Positions 1-6,436 are shown, counted from the first letter of the stretch. The stretch: 10,467 nucleotides of DNA from Bifidobacterium breve (GCA_945885645.1 CAMCYV010000033.1:1-10467), one strand, 5' to 3'. The notes: generated from the sequence alone by a model not told the origin. A program made the numbers and translations.

Positions 1-170
1 GAGGTCACCCTCTGGGCGTTCGCTTGGTCGTCCCACAAATTAGGGACGGATGCCTCAGCCTCTAATTCGGTGATTTTTTCCAGCATGCGGGGCACGTCGA
101 GCACCGTGCCAATGCTGCTCACTTTGGTTGCTAACTCGTTCAGGCGTTCCTGAACCTCAAGTGATGGCAC
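1..170 (-). CDS. prfB: Peptide chain release factor 2, N-terminal fragment
   Basis: Release factor 2 recognises UGA and UAA stop codons in the ribosomal A site and triggers peptide release. Only the first 56 codons are present; the gene runs off the left edge. The fragment starts at GTG (168-170), and an in-frame TAA lies four codons upstream, so no earlier start is possible. The residues match the RF2 N-terminal helical domain: a segment reading SSIGTVLDVPRMLEKITELE, then PNLWDDQANAQRVTS, closely resembling actinobacterial RF2 (pattern LWDDxxxAQ...TS). The reading frame is open throughout, so the programmed +1 frameshift known near codon 25 of many prfB genes is absent. The peptidase-active GGQ and SPF motifs lie outside the window. 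The gene sits 35 bp after the last tad gene on the same strand but appears to have its own leaderless promoter. Confidence 0.9.
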   Translation of the reverse strand, partial: MPSLEVQERLNELATKVSSIGTVLDVPRMLEKITELEAEASVPNLWDDQANAQRVT

Positions 171-176
171 GACCCA

Positions 177-182
177 ACTTTA
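177..182 (-). promoter_or_regulatory. Putative -10 element of a leaderless prfB transcript
   Basis: On the minus strand TAAAGT is followed by six bases and then the GTG start of prfB. TANNNT ending six bases before a start codon is the usual geometry of leaderless transcripts in Actinobacteria. No convincing -35 box or Shine-Dalgarno sequence is visible. This is inference from spacing. Confidence 0.45.
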
Positions 183-205
183 CGAGTTAAGCGCCAGCGT
201 GAGCC

Positions 206-625
206 TTATGGGGCGTAATCCAACCTCGCCGAGGCGCTGGCCGTAACGGGATCAAAAGGCAGGGAATCAAAGAATGCGAGGCGTAAGGGTGCGTTAAGGG
301 TGACGAGCACGGATCTGCCGTCGGGTTCGATTTCAATATTCGTCAGGGCAATCTCTGAATCAGCCGTCATGGCGACCGCATGGGTTTTGGCAATGTCGAG
401 TACCTGGGCCGAATTGAGTCTTGTGGCTTGACCCGCTCCAGTTCGGTAGTACTGCTCAATGTCGATTCCCTGGGCCCCCGCGAGTGCAATCGAGTCGGCG
501 ATTGATTGCAATTCGCGTTGTTGAATAAATGCGCTGGCGCTGTCTGTTACTACCGCGAGTGCAAGTAGACACACACCGATCATGCCGATCCCCAGCAACA
601 TGATGCTGCCTTCTTCGCTTTTCAC
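206..625 (-). CDS. TadG/TadE-like protein of the Flp pilus locus
   Basis: A 139-residue protein with one N-terminal membrane segment at about residues 8-32, followed by an exported domain. The start (EEGSIMLLGIG...) and the following helix with RELQSIADSIALAGAQ match the putative Flp pilus-assembly TadE/G-like family (the Tad domain, as in the actinobacterial TadE-like proteins of secretion neighbourhoods). Unlike the two upstream TadE proteins it lacks Glu at +5 after the glycine, so processing as a pseudopilin is less sure. The start is GTG at 623-625, overlapping the upstream TadE stop as GTGA, which points to translational coupling. It is the last gene of the tad operon. Its likely role is as a minor, surface-exposed or membrane-anchored component of the Tad apparatus; the exact role is not known from sequence. 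Confidence 0.75.
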   Translation of the reverse strand: MKSEEGSIMLLGIGMIGVCLLALAVVTDSASAFIQQRELQSIADSIALAGAQGIDIEQYYRTGAGQATRLNSAQVLDIAKTHAVAMTADSEIALTNIEIEPDGRSVLVTLNAPLRLAFFDSLPFDPVTASASARLDYAP

Positions 626-1065
626 GAAGATCCAGCTTCACGGTACTGGTCGACAAGGAGAGTGGCTTTGGCGGTGACGGGCAAAGTGAGCGGATCTGTT
701 GAACCCCAGCGGGGCACAAACGGCAAGGGAACCTGGGTTGTGACTACTAATGAAACGCTCCCACCCGGAGTGAGACATGAGATGTGATCGCACGTGATTG
801 CAATCTCTGGGTTTGATTCGCTGAGTCCGTAGTCAGCGAATGCTTGGTCTGTAGCAATGCGTGCTCTTTGATTTCCTGATGAATTACTAGTGCTGGTAAC
901 AAATGCTCTTGCTCCTTCCCTCGCCGCTTGATGGGACGCGAATTGGGCAGCATTAAGGGTCAACACGGTGATCGCTATGTAAATCAGTGGCAAAATAATG
1001 GCGACTCCCACCACGATGAATTCAATCGAGGCGCTCCCCCGGTCAGACTCACTCGGCGAGCGCAT
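622..1065 (-). CDS. tadE: TadE-like pseudopilin (second copy)
   Basis: A 147-residue TadE-family protein. The N-terminus has a short polar leader ending in DRG (Gly10), then SASIEF, placing Glu15 at +5 after a possible prepilin peptidase cut, followed by a hydrophobic helix at about residues 16-38. This leader-Gly-x4-Glu-helix layout is the hallmark of TadE pseudopilins. After the helix comes QAAREGAR, another common TadE feature. The remainder is a beta-rich exported domain with two cysteines (in TCDHISC, about residues 91-96) that could form a disulphide. The ATG at 1063-1065 lies inside the end of the upstream tadE (17-bp overlap), and its TGA overlaps the next start, so the three genes form one coupled run. 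Family members are minor pilus components; the specific function here is inferred. Confidence 0.85.
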   Translation of the reverse strand: MRSPSESDRGSASIEFIVVGVAIILPLIYIAITVLTLNAAQFASHQAAREGARAFVTSTSNSSGNQRARIATDQAFADYGLSESNPEIAITCDHISCLTPGGSVSLVVTTQVPLPFVPRWGSTDPLTLPVTAKATLLVDQYREAGSS

Positions 1066-1441
1066 GACCCGTGAGTTTCATCGATGTTGGTCCATAAAAA
1101 CCCAGTAGTGGCAGTTCCGTTTCCACGACTACAGCGAACATGTCATTTGCTCCTGCGGTGACTCGAGAAGCTCTTATGCTTTGCACTGCCGTTCCCGCGA
1201 TATTGCTTTCCAAGATGGATCTGGTGCGTGACTCCGCTCGAGCCAAATCACCATCCACCAATGCTGCGACGCGTGCACCCTCAATCGCAGCGCTTGTAAT
1301 CACGGTTCTAACGTGAATTGCCAGCATCAATTGCAATACAGCAAGCGCCACCAACATAAGCAACGGAGCAACGAGGGCAAATTCAACACTCGCATTTCCG
1401 CGATCAGAAGTGAATCGATCACGGAAGTTAAGCGGAGACAC
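1049..1441 (-). CDS. tadE: TadE-like pseudopilin (first copy)
   Basis: A TadE-family protein. After DRG comes NASVEFALVAPLLM, with Glu at +5 from the glycine and a hydrophobic helix of about 22 residues, then SAAIEGARVAAL, the usual TadE follow-on. The C-terminal 80 residues form a small exported domain. Two starts are possible. An ATG at 1478-1480 gives 143 residues but overlaps the pilin-like gene by 53 bp. A GTG at 1439-1441 gives 130 residues and a 14-bp overlap with the pilin-like stop. I prefer the GTG because the leader before DRG then has normal length and the overlap resembles its neighbours, but neither start has a good Shine-Dalgarno sequence. Two TadE proteins in series are common in Tad loci, where they may form a heteromeric minor complex. 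Confidence 0.83.
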   Translation of the reverse strand: MSPLNFRDRFTSDRGNASVEFALVAPLLMLVALAVLQLMLAIHVRTVITSAAIEGARVAALVDGDLARAESRTRSILESNIAGTAVQSIRASRVTAGANDMFAVVVETELPLLGFYGPTSMKLTGHALAE

Positions 1442-1607
1442 TCGAGATCGCTCGGTCCAGGATTCCCGTGAGTTGGTCATCAGCGATCAGCCAGATTGCC
1501 GTCACCAGTCCTGCAGTCATGACAGCGACGAGTACCCAGCCTGGGACATCTCCACGCTCATTTGCCAATTTAGTAAACAGCTTGCCCAATAACAGTTCGA
1601 TTTTCAT
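1428..1607 (-). CDS. Small Flp pilin-like membrane protein of the tad operon
   Basis: A 59-residue protein: a basic, amphipathic N-terminus (MKIELLLGKLFTKLANERGD), then PGWVLVAVMTAGLVTAIWLI as a single membrane helix, and a short polar tail ending ISSVSA. Size, position between tadC and tadE, and single-helix layout fit a Flp-type pilin or related short subunit; I recall similar small proteins with a GDVPGWVL segment in other actinobacterial tad loci. It lacks the Glu-Tyr pair of classical Flp pilins, since Trp is at +5 after Gly19, so cleavage by a prepilin peptidase is unproven. The ATG at 1605-1607 has a good Shine-Dalgarno sequence (GAAAGG, seven bases upstream), the clearest inside the operon, which suits a highly translated subunit. 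It partly overlaps tadE in another frame and is easily missed by gene callers. Confidence 0.72.
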   Translation of the reverse strand: MKIELLLGKLFTKLANERGDVPGWVLVAVMTAGLVTAIWLIADDQLTGILDRAISSVSA

Positions 1608-1639
1608 TTCGCACCTTTCGTTGTGTTGTCATTAGTTTT

Positions 1640-2578
1640 TTAGGGAACAAGAACTTCGAGTCCACGCATTGCCGGAAATAGAGCGATCACAATCACGGTG
1701 GGCAGGATGAAAAACACGACCGGGACCAACATGACGACGTCTTTCTTTCCCGCCAACTCAATCAAGTGCTGTCGTTGTTCATTCCGCGTATCAGCCGCCT
1801 GAGCGCGAAGCACCCCACTCAATGGCGTACCGCGTTCGATTGCGATCACCAAGCCTGCGACGAACCGTTCCACGCAGCGAGATCCAGTTCGATCAGACAT
1901 GGCTTGAAGTGCGTCAGTGAAGGAGCTCCCCGCTTTAATTTCTGCCACACACGTTTGCAGTTCATGTGCCAGATCACCACTACCTAGGTGCGCAATCCGC
2001 GTCAATGCGGCCAGGGATGTCTCCCCCGCTGTCACGGAGAATGCAAGCAGTTCGGCGAGATCAGGGAATTGAGCATCAATTCGCTGTACCCGCTTGTTCC
2101 CAAGTCCCGATATATGTCTTTCATGCACAAGGAAACCGATTCCGATTCCGATTGTTGCGGTTAACCCAATGGTTATTGGATTCGATCCTCGCGAGATCGA
2201 CCACATGCCGATCACAATGCCTGCAACTAAGCCCAGTGCCACCCAGGAGATTTGTTCCCAGCGAAAGCGCGCCAGATCCGCATTGCGCTCTCCCGTGGTT
2301 TTCCCGGCCTTGCGTAATCTCTCCATCAATTTATCAGCGTTGCCAAATCGGGAAAGCCACTCTGAATTGGGACTGATTAAGACCCGTAAAGACGCTAATG
2401 CTCCCGACTTGCTTTCAGTGGGCATGAGCACATTGAGTTGCGGAACACTGCCATGGGTTGCTCGGATCACTCGCGCCGAAATAGTCATTGGGGTTAATGA
2501 GCGGTACCGGGTGATTGCAATGAGAACACCACTTGCCGCCATGAGACCAAGGAGTGAGCCGATGATTGAGGCACTCAT
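1640..2578 (-). CDS. tadC: TadC-like Flp pilus inner-membrane platform protein
   Basis: A 312-residue membrane protein of the type II/IV secretion GspF/PilC family. Together with TadB it should form the inner-membrane platform on which the CpaF ATPase drives pilus assembly. Visible parts: an N-terminal helix (about residues 4-23), a cytoplasmic stretch, two helices (about 111-128 and 134-152), a GspF domain from about residue 165 (RIDAQFPDLAELLAFSVTAG) to about 275, and a C-terminal hydrophobic helix (about 281-303). The EIKAG and ERGTPLSGVLRAQA segments are typical of TadC. Its ATG overlaps the tadB stop as ATGA, so the two platform proteins are probably made in fixed ratio. After its stop there are 32 bp before the pilin-like gene, containing that gene's ribosome binding site and no terminator. 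Confidence 0.88.
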   Translation of the reverse strand: MSASIIGSLLGLMAASGVLIAITRYRSLTPMTISARVIRATHGSVPQLNVLMPTESKSGALASLRVLISPNSEWLSRFGNADKLMERLRKAGKTTGERNADLARFRWEQISWVALGLVAGIVIGMWSISRGSNPITIGLTATIGIGIGFLVHERHISGLGNKRVQRIDAQFPDLAELLAFSVTAGETSLAALTRIAHLGSGDLAHELQTCVAEIKAGSSFTDALQAMSDRTGSRCVERFVAGLVIAIERGTPLSGVLRAQAADTRNEQRQHLIELAGKKDVVMLVPVVFFILPTVIVIALFPAMRGLEVLVP

Positions 2579-3435
2579 GCTGGTACCTCAAAGACAACTC
2601 GCGATTGCTTGGGCAACGCGCCAATGCGCAGCATGATTCGATAAGCAATAAATGAGACTGCCGCAGCGCCAAGGAGAACTATCGCGCCCATTCCGGTTCG
2701 AAATGCTGCAACCGCATCGGGTCTCGTGCACAACATGGCCAAGGTAAGCCATGGGGCAGCGATCGACATGCGAGCAGCAGAGATCGTCCAGCTTTGTCTC
2801 GCTTCAATGTCTCCGCGCGTGATTGCATCACTGCGCAGAAGAGCACTCAGCGTGCGCAACACCTGCCCAAGATCTGTTCCACCCACTTCATAGGCAATGC
2901 GCAACGCGGAAACAACTCGATCAGCAACAGGGTCGCCTAGCCGTTCCTGCAAAGCATTCAGGGCTTGACCAAATGAACCCGTTGAGCGGTAGTAATCGCA
3001 GAAGTGCACGAATGCATATCTCAGCGACGCGGGTCCATTTATCGCCAAATCGGCTACCGCTTCCGGCAGGGACATTCCGGCCCGCACCGAGGAAGCTAGT
3101 GAATCAACCGCGTCGGGCCAGCTTGTGCGCAAAGCCCTTGACCTGATTTTTACCCGGCGCTTGAGGCTGAAGATCGGTATGAAGGTTGCTCCTACAGCGG
3201 CCATTAAGGCAACCATCGGTATTGACGTAATAATGAGGGCAATTGAACCTGTGACCAACGCTGCAATTCCCATCGTTGTGTAAACGGTTCCCGCGGTCAC
3301 ATTAGGTAACCCGGCAGCTTTGACCAATGTTCCCGCGTAACTTTCTTTGCGCACCCGCACAGGTCGGTTCCCGCTGAATGACAGGAATATGAGTAACACG
3401 CCGATTCCTACCGTCAGCCCAAGCACGGCGCCCAT
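2575..3435 (-). CDS. tadB: TadB-like Flp pilus inner-membrane platform protein
   Basis: A 286-residue membrane protein with a GspF-type domain. It begins with a hydrophobic helix (about residues 2-20), has a helical pair at about 52-92, and then a cytoplasmic GspF domain at about 105-215 with WPDAVDSLASSVRAGMSLPE and AYEVGGTDLGQVLRTLSALL, which are characteristic of TadB. Hydrophobic helices at about 222-236 and 248-269 close the protein. The ATG (3433-3435) shares one base with the cpaF stop (TGATG), indicating coupled translation with the ATPase. It partners TadC in the pilus platform. Length and motif order are normal for the family, and no truncation is seen. Confidence 0.88.
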   Translation of the reverse strand: MGAVLGLTVGIGVLLIFLSFSGNRPVRVRKESYAGTLVKAAGLPNVTAGTVYTTMGIAALVTGSIALIITSIPMVALMAAVGATFIPIFSLKRRVKIRSRALRTSWPDAVDSLASSVRAGMSLPEAVADLAINGPASLRYAFVHFCDYYRSTGSFGQALNALQERLGDPVADRVVSALRIAYEVGGTDLGQVLRTLSALLRSDAITRGDIEARQSWTISAARMSIAAPWLTLAMLCTRPDAVAAFRTGMGAIVLLGAAAVSFIAYRIMLRIGALPKQSRVVFEVPA

Positions 3436-4673
3436 CAGGCAACGCCATGAAGTGGCTTCTGCGCATACAAGATGCTGGTCAGATCAAATCCGTGGGCAAC
3501 AAATCTTTCTGGGTGCGGTGGGTAACCACCCTTTCGCGCTAGGCCAGCTCCTTCATCTTTGAAAATCGTGCTCATTTCCACAATATTGTTTTCAACACGA
3601 CCGGTGAGACCTGAAATTTCAGTGATGCGCCTTTGACCACTGGGATCAGTAGCGGCGTGAATTACTAAATCAACAGCCCCCGCGACGGTTGGCACAACAA
3701 AGTCACCGGGAATATTCGCGCCCGCAAGCAACGGGAGTGTGCAAAGTTTGGTGACCGCTTCACGGGCGCTGTTTGCGTGCAATGTTGAGAGTGAAGGCAT
3801 ACCCGAGTTCATAGCGATGAGGAGGTCAAGGGACTCGCCTTGGCGAACTTCACCGACAATCAAACGAGTGGGTCTCATTCGCAGTGCTTCACGAACGAGC
3901 CTACGAAGTGGGATTTCACCGGTTCCCTCCAAACTTGCATCACGCGTTTGCATGGCGATCCAGTCTGGGTGGTCAATGTGGATTTCGAAAACTTCTTCGC
4001 AACTGATCACGCGTTCATGGTGTGGAACACAACCAAGGAGGGCATTGAGCAATGTGGTTTTACCCGCCTGCGTACCACCAGCCACCACAATGTTGAGACC
4101 GCATTTAACAGCAGCGTCAAGAAAAGCGGCAGCTTGCTGGTTCAGCGTTCCTAGAGTTACCAGGTCAAAAATAGTTTTAGGGCGAACGATGAATCGCCGA
4201 ATATTGACCGACCAATGTTTTTGGGTTATCTCAGGGATCACAACATGCAACCGACTGCCGTCAGAGAGGACCGCGTCAACGAAGGGTTGAGACAGATCAA
4301 GGCGGCGCCCTGAAGTTCGAAGCATTCGTTCAACAAGTTCACGTACCTGCTCCGGAACCAGAATGACTCCGGTTAGTTCACTGCGGCCACCGCGAGCGAT
4401 AAAGACTCGACTAGGTTCATTGATCCAGATTTCTTCAACCGTTGGGTCATCAAAAAACTTTTGCAGCGGGCCATAACCGGAAATTTGATGATGTATTTCA
4501 ATTACTAATGCGGGGACGTCGATTATTGATCCACCCGCGAATAGATCAGAGACACTTTCCTGGATCAAGTGAAGAACCTGAGCGCTATCAATCACCGGAT
4601 CAAGATCAAGGATCCGAATCTGCTCGCGAACCCGCGACTCAATGATGTGTGAATCAATGCGTCCTGATTCCAT
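3435..4673 (-). CDS. cpaF: CpaF/TadA-type pilus assembly ATPase
   Basis: A 412-residue secretion ATPase (type II/IV superfamily) that powers Flp/Tad pilus assembly from the cytoplasmic face of the membrane. An N-terminal domain (to about residue 165) with GYGPL and EEIWINEP precedes the RecA-like core. Visible motifs are Walker A GGTQAGKT (199-206), the Asp/Glu box CEEVFEIHI (225-233), the segment MQTRDASLEGTGEI, Walker B LIVGEVRQGE (271-280) and the His box STLHANSARE (296-305). All catalytic positions are intact. The ATG (4671-4673) is supported by GAAGGGG five bases upstream. It is the first gene of the tad operon, preceded by a 98-bp gap after the hydrolase, so a promoter probably lies there. 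The sequence looks like the actinobacterial branch of the family. No TadZ/CpaE gene precedes it, which is unusual. Confidence 0.93.
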   Translation of the reverse strand: MESGRIDSHIIESRVREQIRILDLDPVIDSAQVLHLIQESVSDLFAGGSIIDVPALVIEIHHQISGYGPLQKFFDDPTVEEIWINEPSRVFIARGGRSELTGVILVPEQVRELVERMLRTSGRRLDLSQPFVDAVLSDGSRLHVVIPEITQKHWSVNIRRFIVRPKTIFDLVTLGTLNQQAAAFLDAAVKCGLNIVVAGGTQAGKTTLLNALLGCVPHHERVISCEEVFEIHIDHPDWIAMQTRDASLEGTGEIPLRRLVREALRMRPTRLIVGEVRQGESLDLLIAMNSGMPSLSTLHANSAREAVTKLCTLPLLAGANIPGDFVVPTVAGAVDLVIHAATDPSGQRRITEISGLTGRVENNIVEMSTIFKDEGAGLARKGGYPPHPERFVAHGFDLTSILYAQKPLHGVA

Positions 4674-4704
4674 GTTTGCCCCTTCAGTTTGCCCCTTTGG
4701 GGGC
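4674..4704 (-). promoter_or_regulatory. Duplicated Shine-Dalgarno segment with hairpin before cpaF
   Basis: On the minus strand the 11-base unit AAGGGGCAAAC occurs twice, 13 bases apart, directly before the cpaF ATG; the nearer copy supplies the ribosome binding site. Upstream, GCCCC (4700-4704) can pair with GGGGC of the first copy (five pairs, four-base loop) or of the second copy. There is no T-run after the hairpin, so it is not a terminator. A role in translation control is inference. Confidence 0.4.
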
Positions 4705-4758
4705 GAGCAATCAGGGTAAGTCGAATCAGGGCACTAAATGAAGTGGTGATTTTTACAC

Positions 4759-4767
4759 TGTGGATAA
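4759..4767 (-). promoter_or_regulatory. Perfect DnaA-box 9-mer upstream of the tad operon
   Basis: TTATCCACA on the minus strand is an exact match to the consensus DnaA box. It lies in the intergenic region between the hydrolase stop and cpaF. A single exact 9-mer has a chance of the order of one in ten in a window of this size, and no second box was seen nearby, so binding by DnaA is only a possibility. Confidence 0.3.
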
Positions 4768-4772
4768 CTCAA

Positions 4773-5687
4773 TCACAGCAGGAAACGATCCCATGCGGCC
4801 TTGACGAATTCGGGTTGCTCTGACTGAGCCATGTGACCCGTGTCCGGCAGAACCACGACGTGTGCATTAGGAAAGTGTTTCGTGAATCGATGTGCGTTCT
4901 TGGCACTGACCAATACGTCTTCACGACCGTAAATTCCCAGAGTGGGAGCTGTGACTCGCTCGGCGAGCTTCCACGGACGGTTGGGACCGACCAGATCGGT
5001 GTTCGTTTTGAACAGACCACGAAGTGATCGAAGGAAAGCATCACTGTTGTAGGTGAGATGATCTCGTTCTCTTAATTCCTCCACCGCTTCAGCCATTCGG
5101 ACTCGTGAAAACTGATCAGGTCGGGCGGTGCAACCATCGACTGTCGCCTGAACGCGAACTTCCGCGGGCATCTGAAGAAATCTTGGGATCAATCTCTCTC
5201 CAACTCCGGGGAGAGAGATTGCTGGCAGATGGACATTGCCCTTTGTCGCATAAAGACTTGGAAACGCCGGTGAAATCAGGGTCAGTGAACGCACCAGTTC
5301 AGGTTTGCGAGCAGCCAATTGCAGCGCGACCGCACCTCCGAGTGAGTTGCCGAAAAGATCAACAGGCCCAAGATCCTTATCCACGATGAACTCCGCGATG
5401 GCCCGCGCATGGCCAGATGGCGTGTAATCACCATCACGCGGGGGTGGTGACATACCGAACCCGGGAAGATCAATCGCGAATCCAGTTAGTTGCTGCTCGA
5501 GAGCCAGCATCAAATCCGTCCAGTTAAGCGAGGAGCCACCAAGGCCGTGGAGAAACACACCCACTCGGTCAGGGGCAAAGCCTGACGTTGCTGTGCTTCG
5601 ATAGGAAATAGTTCGCTTGGAGAGAAACTCGATATTGCGCGGGTATGCGTGCCGGGCCTCAATGCGTGGGGAACTGGGAGCGAGCAT
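4773..5687 (-). CDS. Alpha/beta-fold hydrolase
   Basis: A 304-residue alpha/beta hydrolase. Seen in order: oxyanion segment HGLGGSS (about 47-53), DLPGFGMS (about 73-80), nucleophile elbow GNSLGG with Ser115, acid Asp257 in GREDVLV, and the base His285 in DTGHMAQSE. The catalytic triad is therefore complete. This shape fits esterases, haloperoxidase-like and C-C bond hydrolases; substrate cannot be told from sequence. The frame extends upstream to an ATG at 5753, but that would overlap the divergent TetR gene. The ATG at 5685-5687 is preferred because TACTCT lies exactly six bases upstream as a leaderless -10 element. It is divergent from the TetR gene, which may regulate it, and 98 bp ahead of cpaF on the same strand; there is no functional link to the pilus in sequence. 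Confidence 0.88.
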   Translation of the reverse strand: MLAPSSPRIEARHAYPRNIEFLSKRTISYRSTATSGFAPDRVGVFLHGLGGSSLNWTDLMLALEQQLTGFAIDLPGFGMSPPPRDGDYTPSGHARAIAEFIVDKDLGPVDLFGNSLGGAVALQLAARKPELVRSLTLISPAFPSLYATKGNVHLPAISLPGVGERLIPRFLQMPAEVRVQATVDGCTARPDQFSRVRMAEAVEELRERDHLTYNSDAFLRSLRGLFKTNTDLVGPNRPWKLAERVTAPTLGIYGREDVLVSAKNAHRFTKHFPNAHVVVLPDTGHMAQSEQPEFVKAAWDRFLL

Positions 5688-5693
5688 ACATAA

Positions 5694-5699
5694 AGAGTA
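5694..5699 (-). promoter_or_regulatory. Putative -10 element of a leaderless hydrolase transcript
   Basis: On the minus strand TACTCT is followed by six bases and the ATG at 5687. TTGCAT, 18 bases upstream of it, is a weak -35 candidate. The spacing predicts transcription starting at or next to the start codon. It mirrors the element of the divergent TetR gene. Confidence 0.5.
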
Positions 5700-5725
5700 C
5701 ACCACAATTAATTCCCAATGCAAAG

Positions 5726-5731
5726 TAGACT
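5726..5731 (+). promoter_or_regulatory. Putative -10 element of a leaderless TetR transcript
   Basis: TAGACT is followed by six bases and the ATG at 5738. No good -35 box or Shine-Dalgarno sequence is present. The 50 bp between the two divergent starts contain the palindrome AATTAATT (5706-5713) but no convincing long inverted repeat that could be called a TetR operator. Confidence 0.5.
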
Positions 5732-5737
5732 GACCAC

Positions 5738-6373
5738 ATGGTTGCAGCGGCATGGGTTGAGGAGTCTGTTTCGCGGACGTCGCGCTTGCCTAAATCGCAA
5801 CGTCGGGAGCAACTTATGGCCGTCGCCCGTTCGGTCTTCGTTGACCAGGGGTACCACACCGCGAGCATGGATATAATTGCCGACACCGCCGGTGTTTCAA
5901 AGCCACTTCTCTACCAGCATTTCCCCAGCAAGTTGGACCTCTATTTAGCGTTGCTCGACGCCGGCATCGACGACTTACTAGCGAAATCAGACGCCTCATT
6001 GCGTGATATCACCGACAACAAACTGCGCGTTATCGCTACCGTGCAAACCTACTTTGAATTTGTTGACGACCCCCAAGACGCCTACCGACTCGTCTTTGAA
6101 TCAGACCTTAATAACGAACCTCAAGTCCATGAACGCCTTGAACGACTTGAACGCGAAGTTATTAAACGTATTGCCACCGTTATCAAGGCAGACACGGGCC
6201 TTAGTGAAAGCCAGGCAACATTGCTCGGCGCCGGACTGCACGGAATGGCTCAAGTTGCCGCCACGAATTGGTTGCGTGATCCGACCCTTCCCCGAGAAGA
6301 CGCCGCAGAATTAGTGTCCATGCTCTCCTGGCGCGGTATCCGTGGATTCCCGCTCTCGCATCCACCCGAATAG
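5738..6373 (+). CDS. TetR family transcriptional regulator
   Basis: A 211-residue one-component repressor-like regulator. The DNA-binding domain is at about residues 20-68: REQLMAVARSVFVDQGYHTA, then MDIIADTAGVSKPLLYQHFP, the canonical TetR helix-turn-helix and the following SKLDLY helix. Residues from about 75 on form the helical ligand-binding and dimerisation domain, which does not reveal a ligand. The gene is divergent from the alpha/beta hydrolase with a 50-bp shared control region and followed 63 bp later by DUF3107. The TetR-DUF3107 order resembles Rv3208-Rv3208A of Mycobacterium tuberculosis, so this is probably a conserved actinobacterial regulator rather than an acquired one. The ATG is supported by leaderless spacing. 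Confidence 0.92.
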   Translation: MVAAAWVEESVSRTSRLPKSQRREQLMAVARSVFVDQGYHTASMDIIADTAGVSKPLLYQHFPSKLDLYLALLDAGIDDLLAKSDASLRDITDNKLRVIATVQTYFEFVDDPQDAYRLVFESDLNNEPQVHERLERLEREVIKRIATVIKADTGLSESQATLLGAGLHGMAQVAATNWLRDPTLPREDAAELVSMLSWRGIRGFPLSHPPE

Positions 6374-6424
6374 TCCAACCGCTAATTCAATTTCTACAAC
6401 CAATATCTACACACCAACAGCTAA

Positions 6425-6430
6425 GAAAGG
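6425..6430 (+). promoter_or_regulatory. Ribosome binding site of the DUF3107 gene
   Basis: GAAAGG lies six bases before the ATG at 6437. It fixes the start of this short gene and is nearly identical to the site before the pilin-like gene, suggesting the preferred Shine-Dalgarno form in this genome. Confidence 0.7.
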
Positions 6431-6436
6431 TACATC

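Noticed and set aside
191..240. Inverted repeat CCAGCG/CGCTGG at the end of the TadG-like gene
   Set aside because: Only six pairs with a 35-base loop and no T-run; probably chance.
2094..2636. Open frame of 180 codons on the plus strand across tadC and tadB
   Set aside because: Antisense to two clear tad genes, no recognisable domain, no ribosome site.
3739..4290. Open frame of 183 codons on the plus strand across cpaF
   Set aside because: Antisense to the Walker and Asp-box region of cpaF; composition is a shadow of it.
4691..4704. Intrinsic terminator after the hydrolase
   Set aside because: The hairpin has only five pairs and no T-run on the minus strand, so it does not look like a terminator.
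5688..5753. Upstream start (ATG 5753) of the hydrolase
   Set aside because: It would overlap the divergent TetR start and its promoter; the added 22 residues are not part of the fold, and ATG 5687 has a well-placed -10 element.
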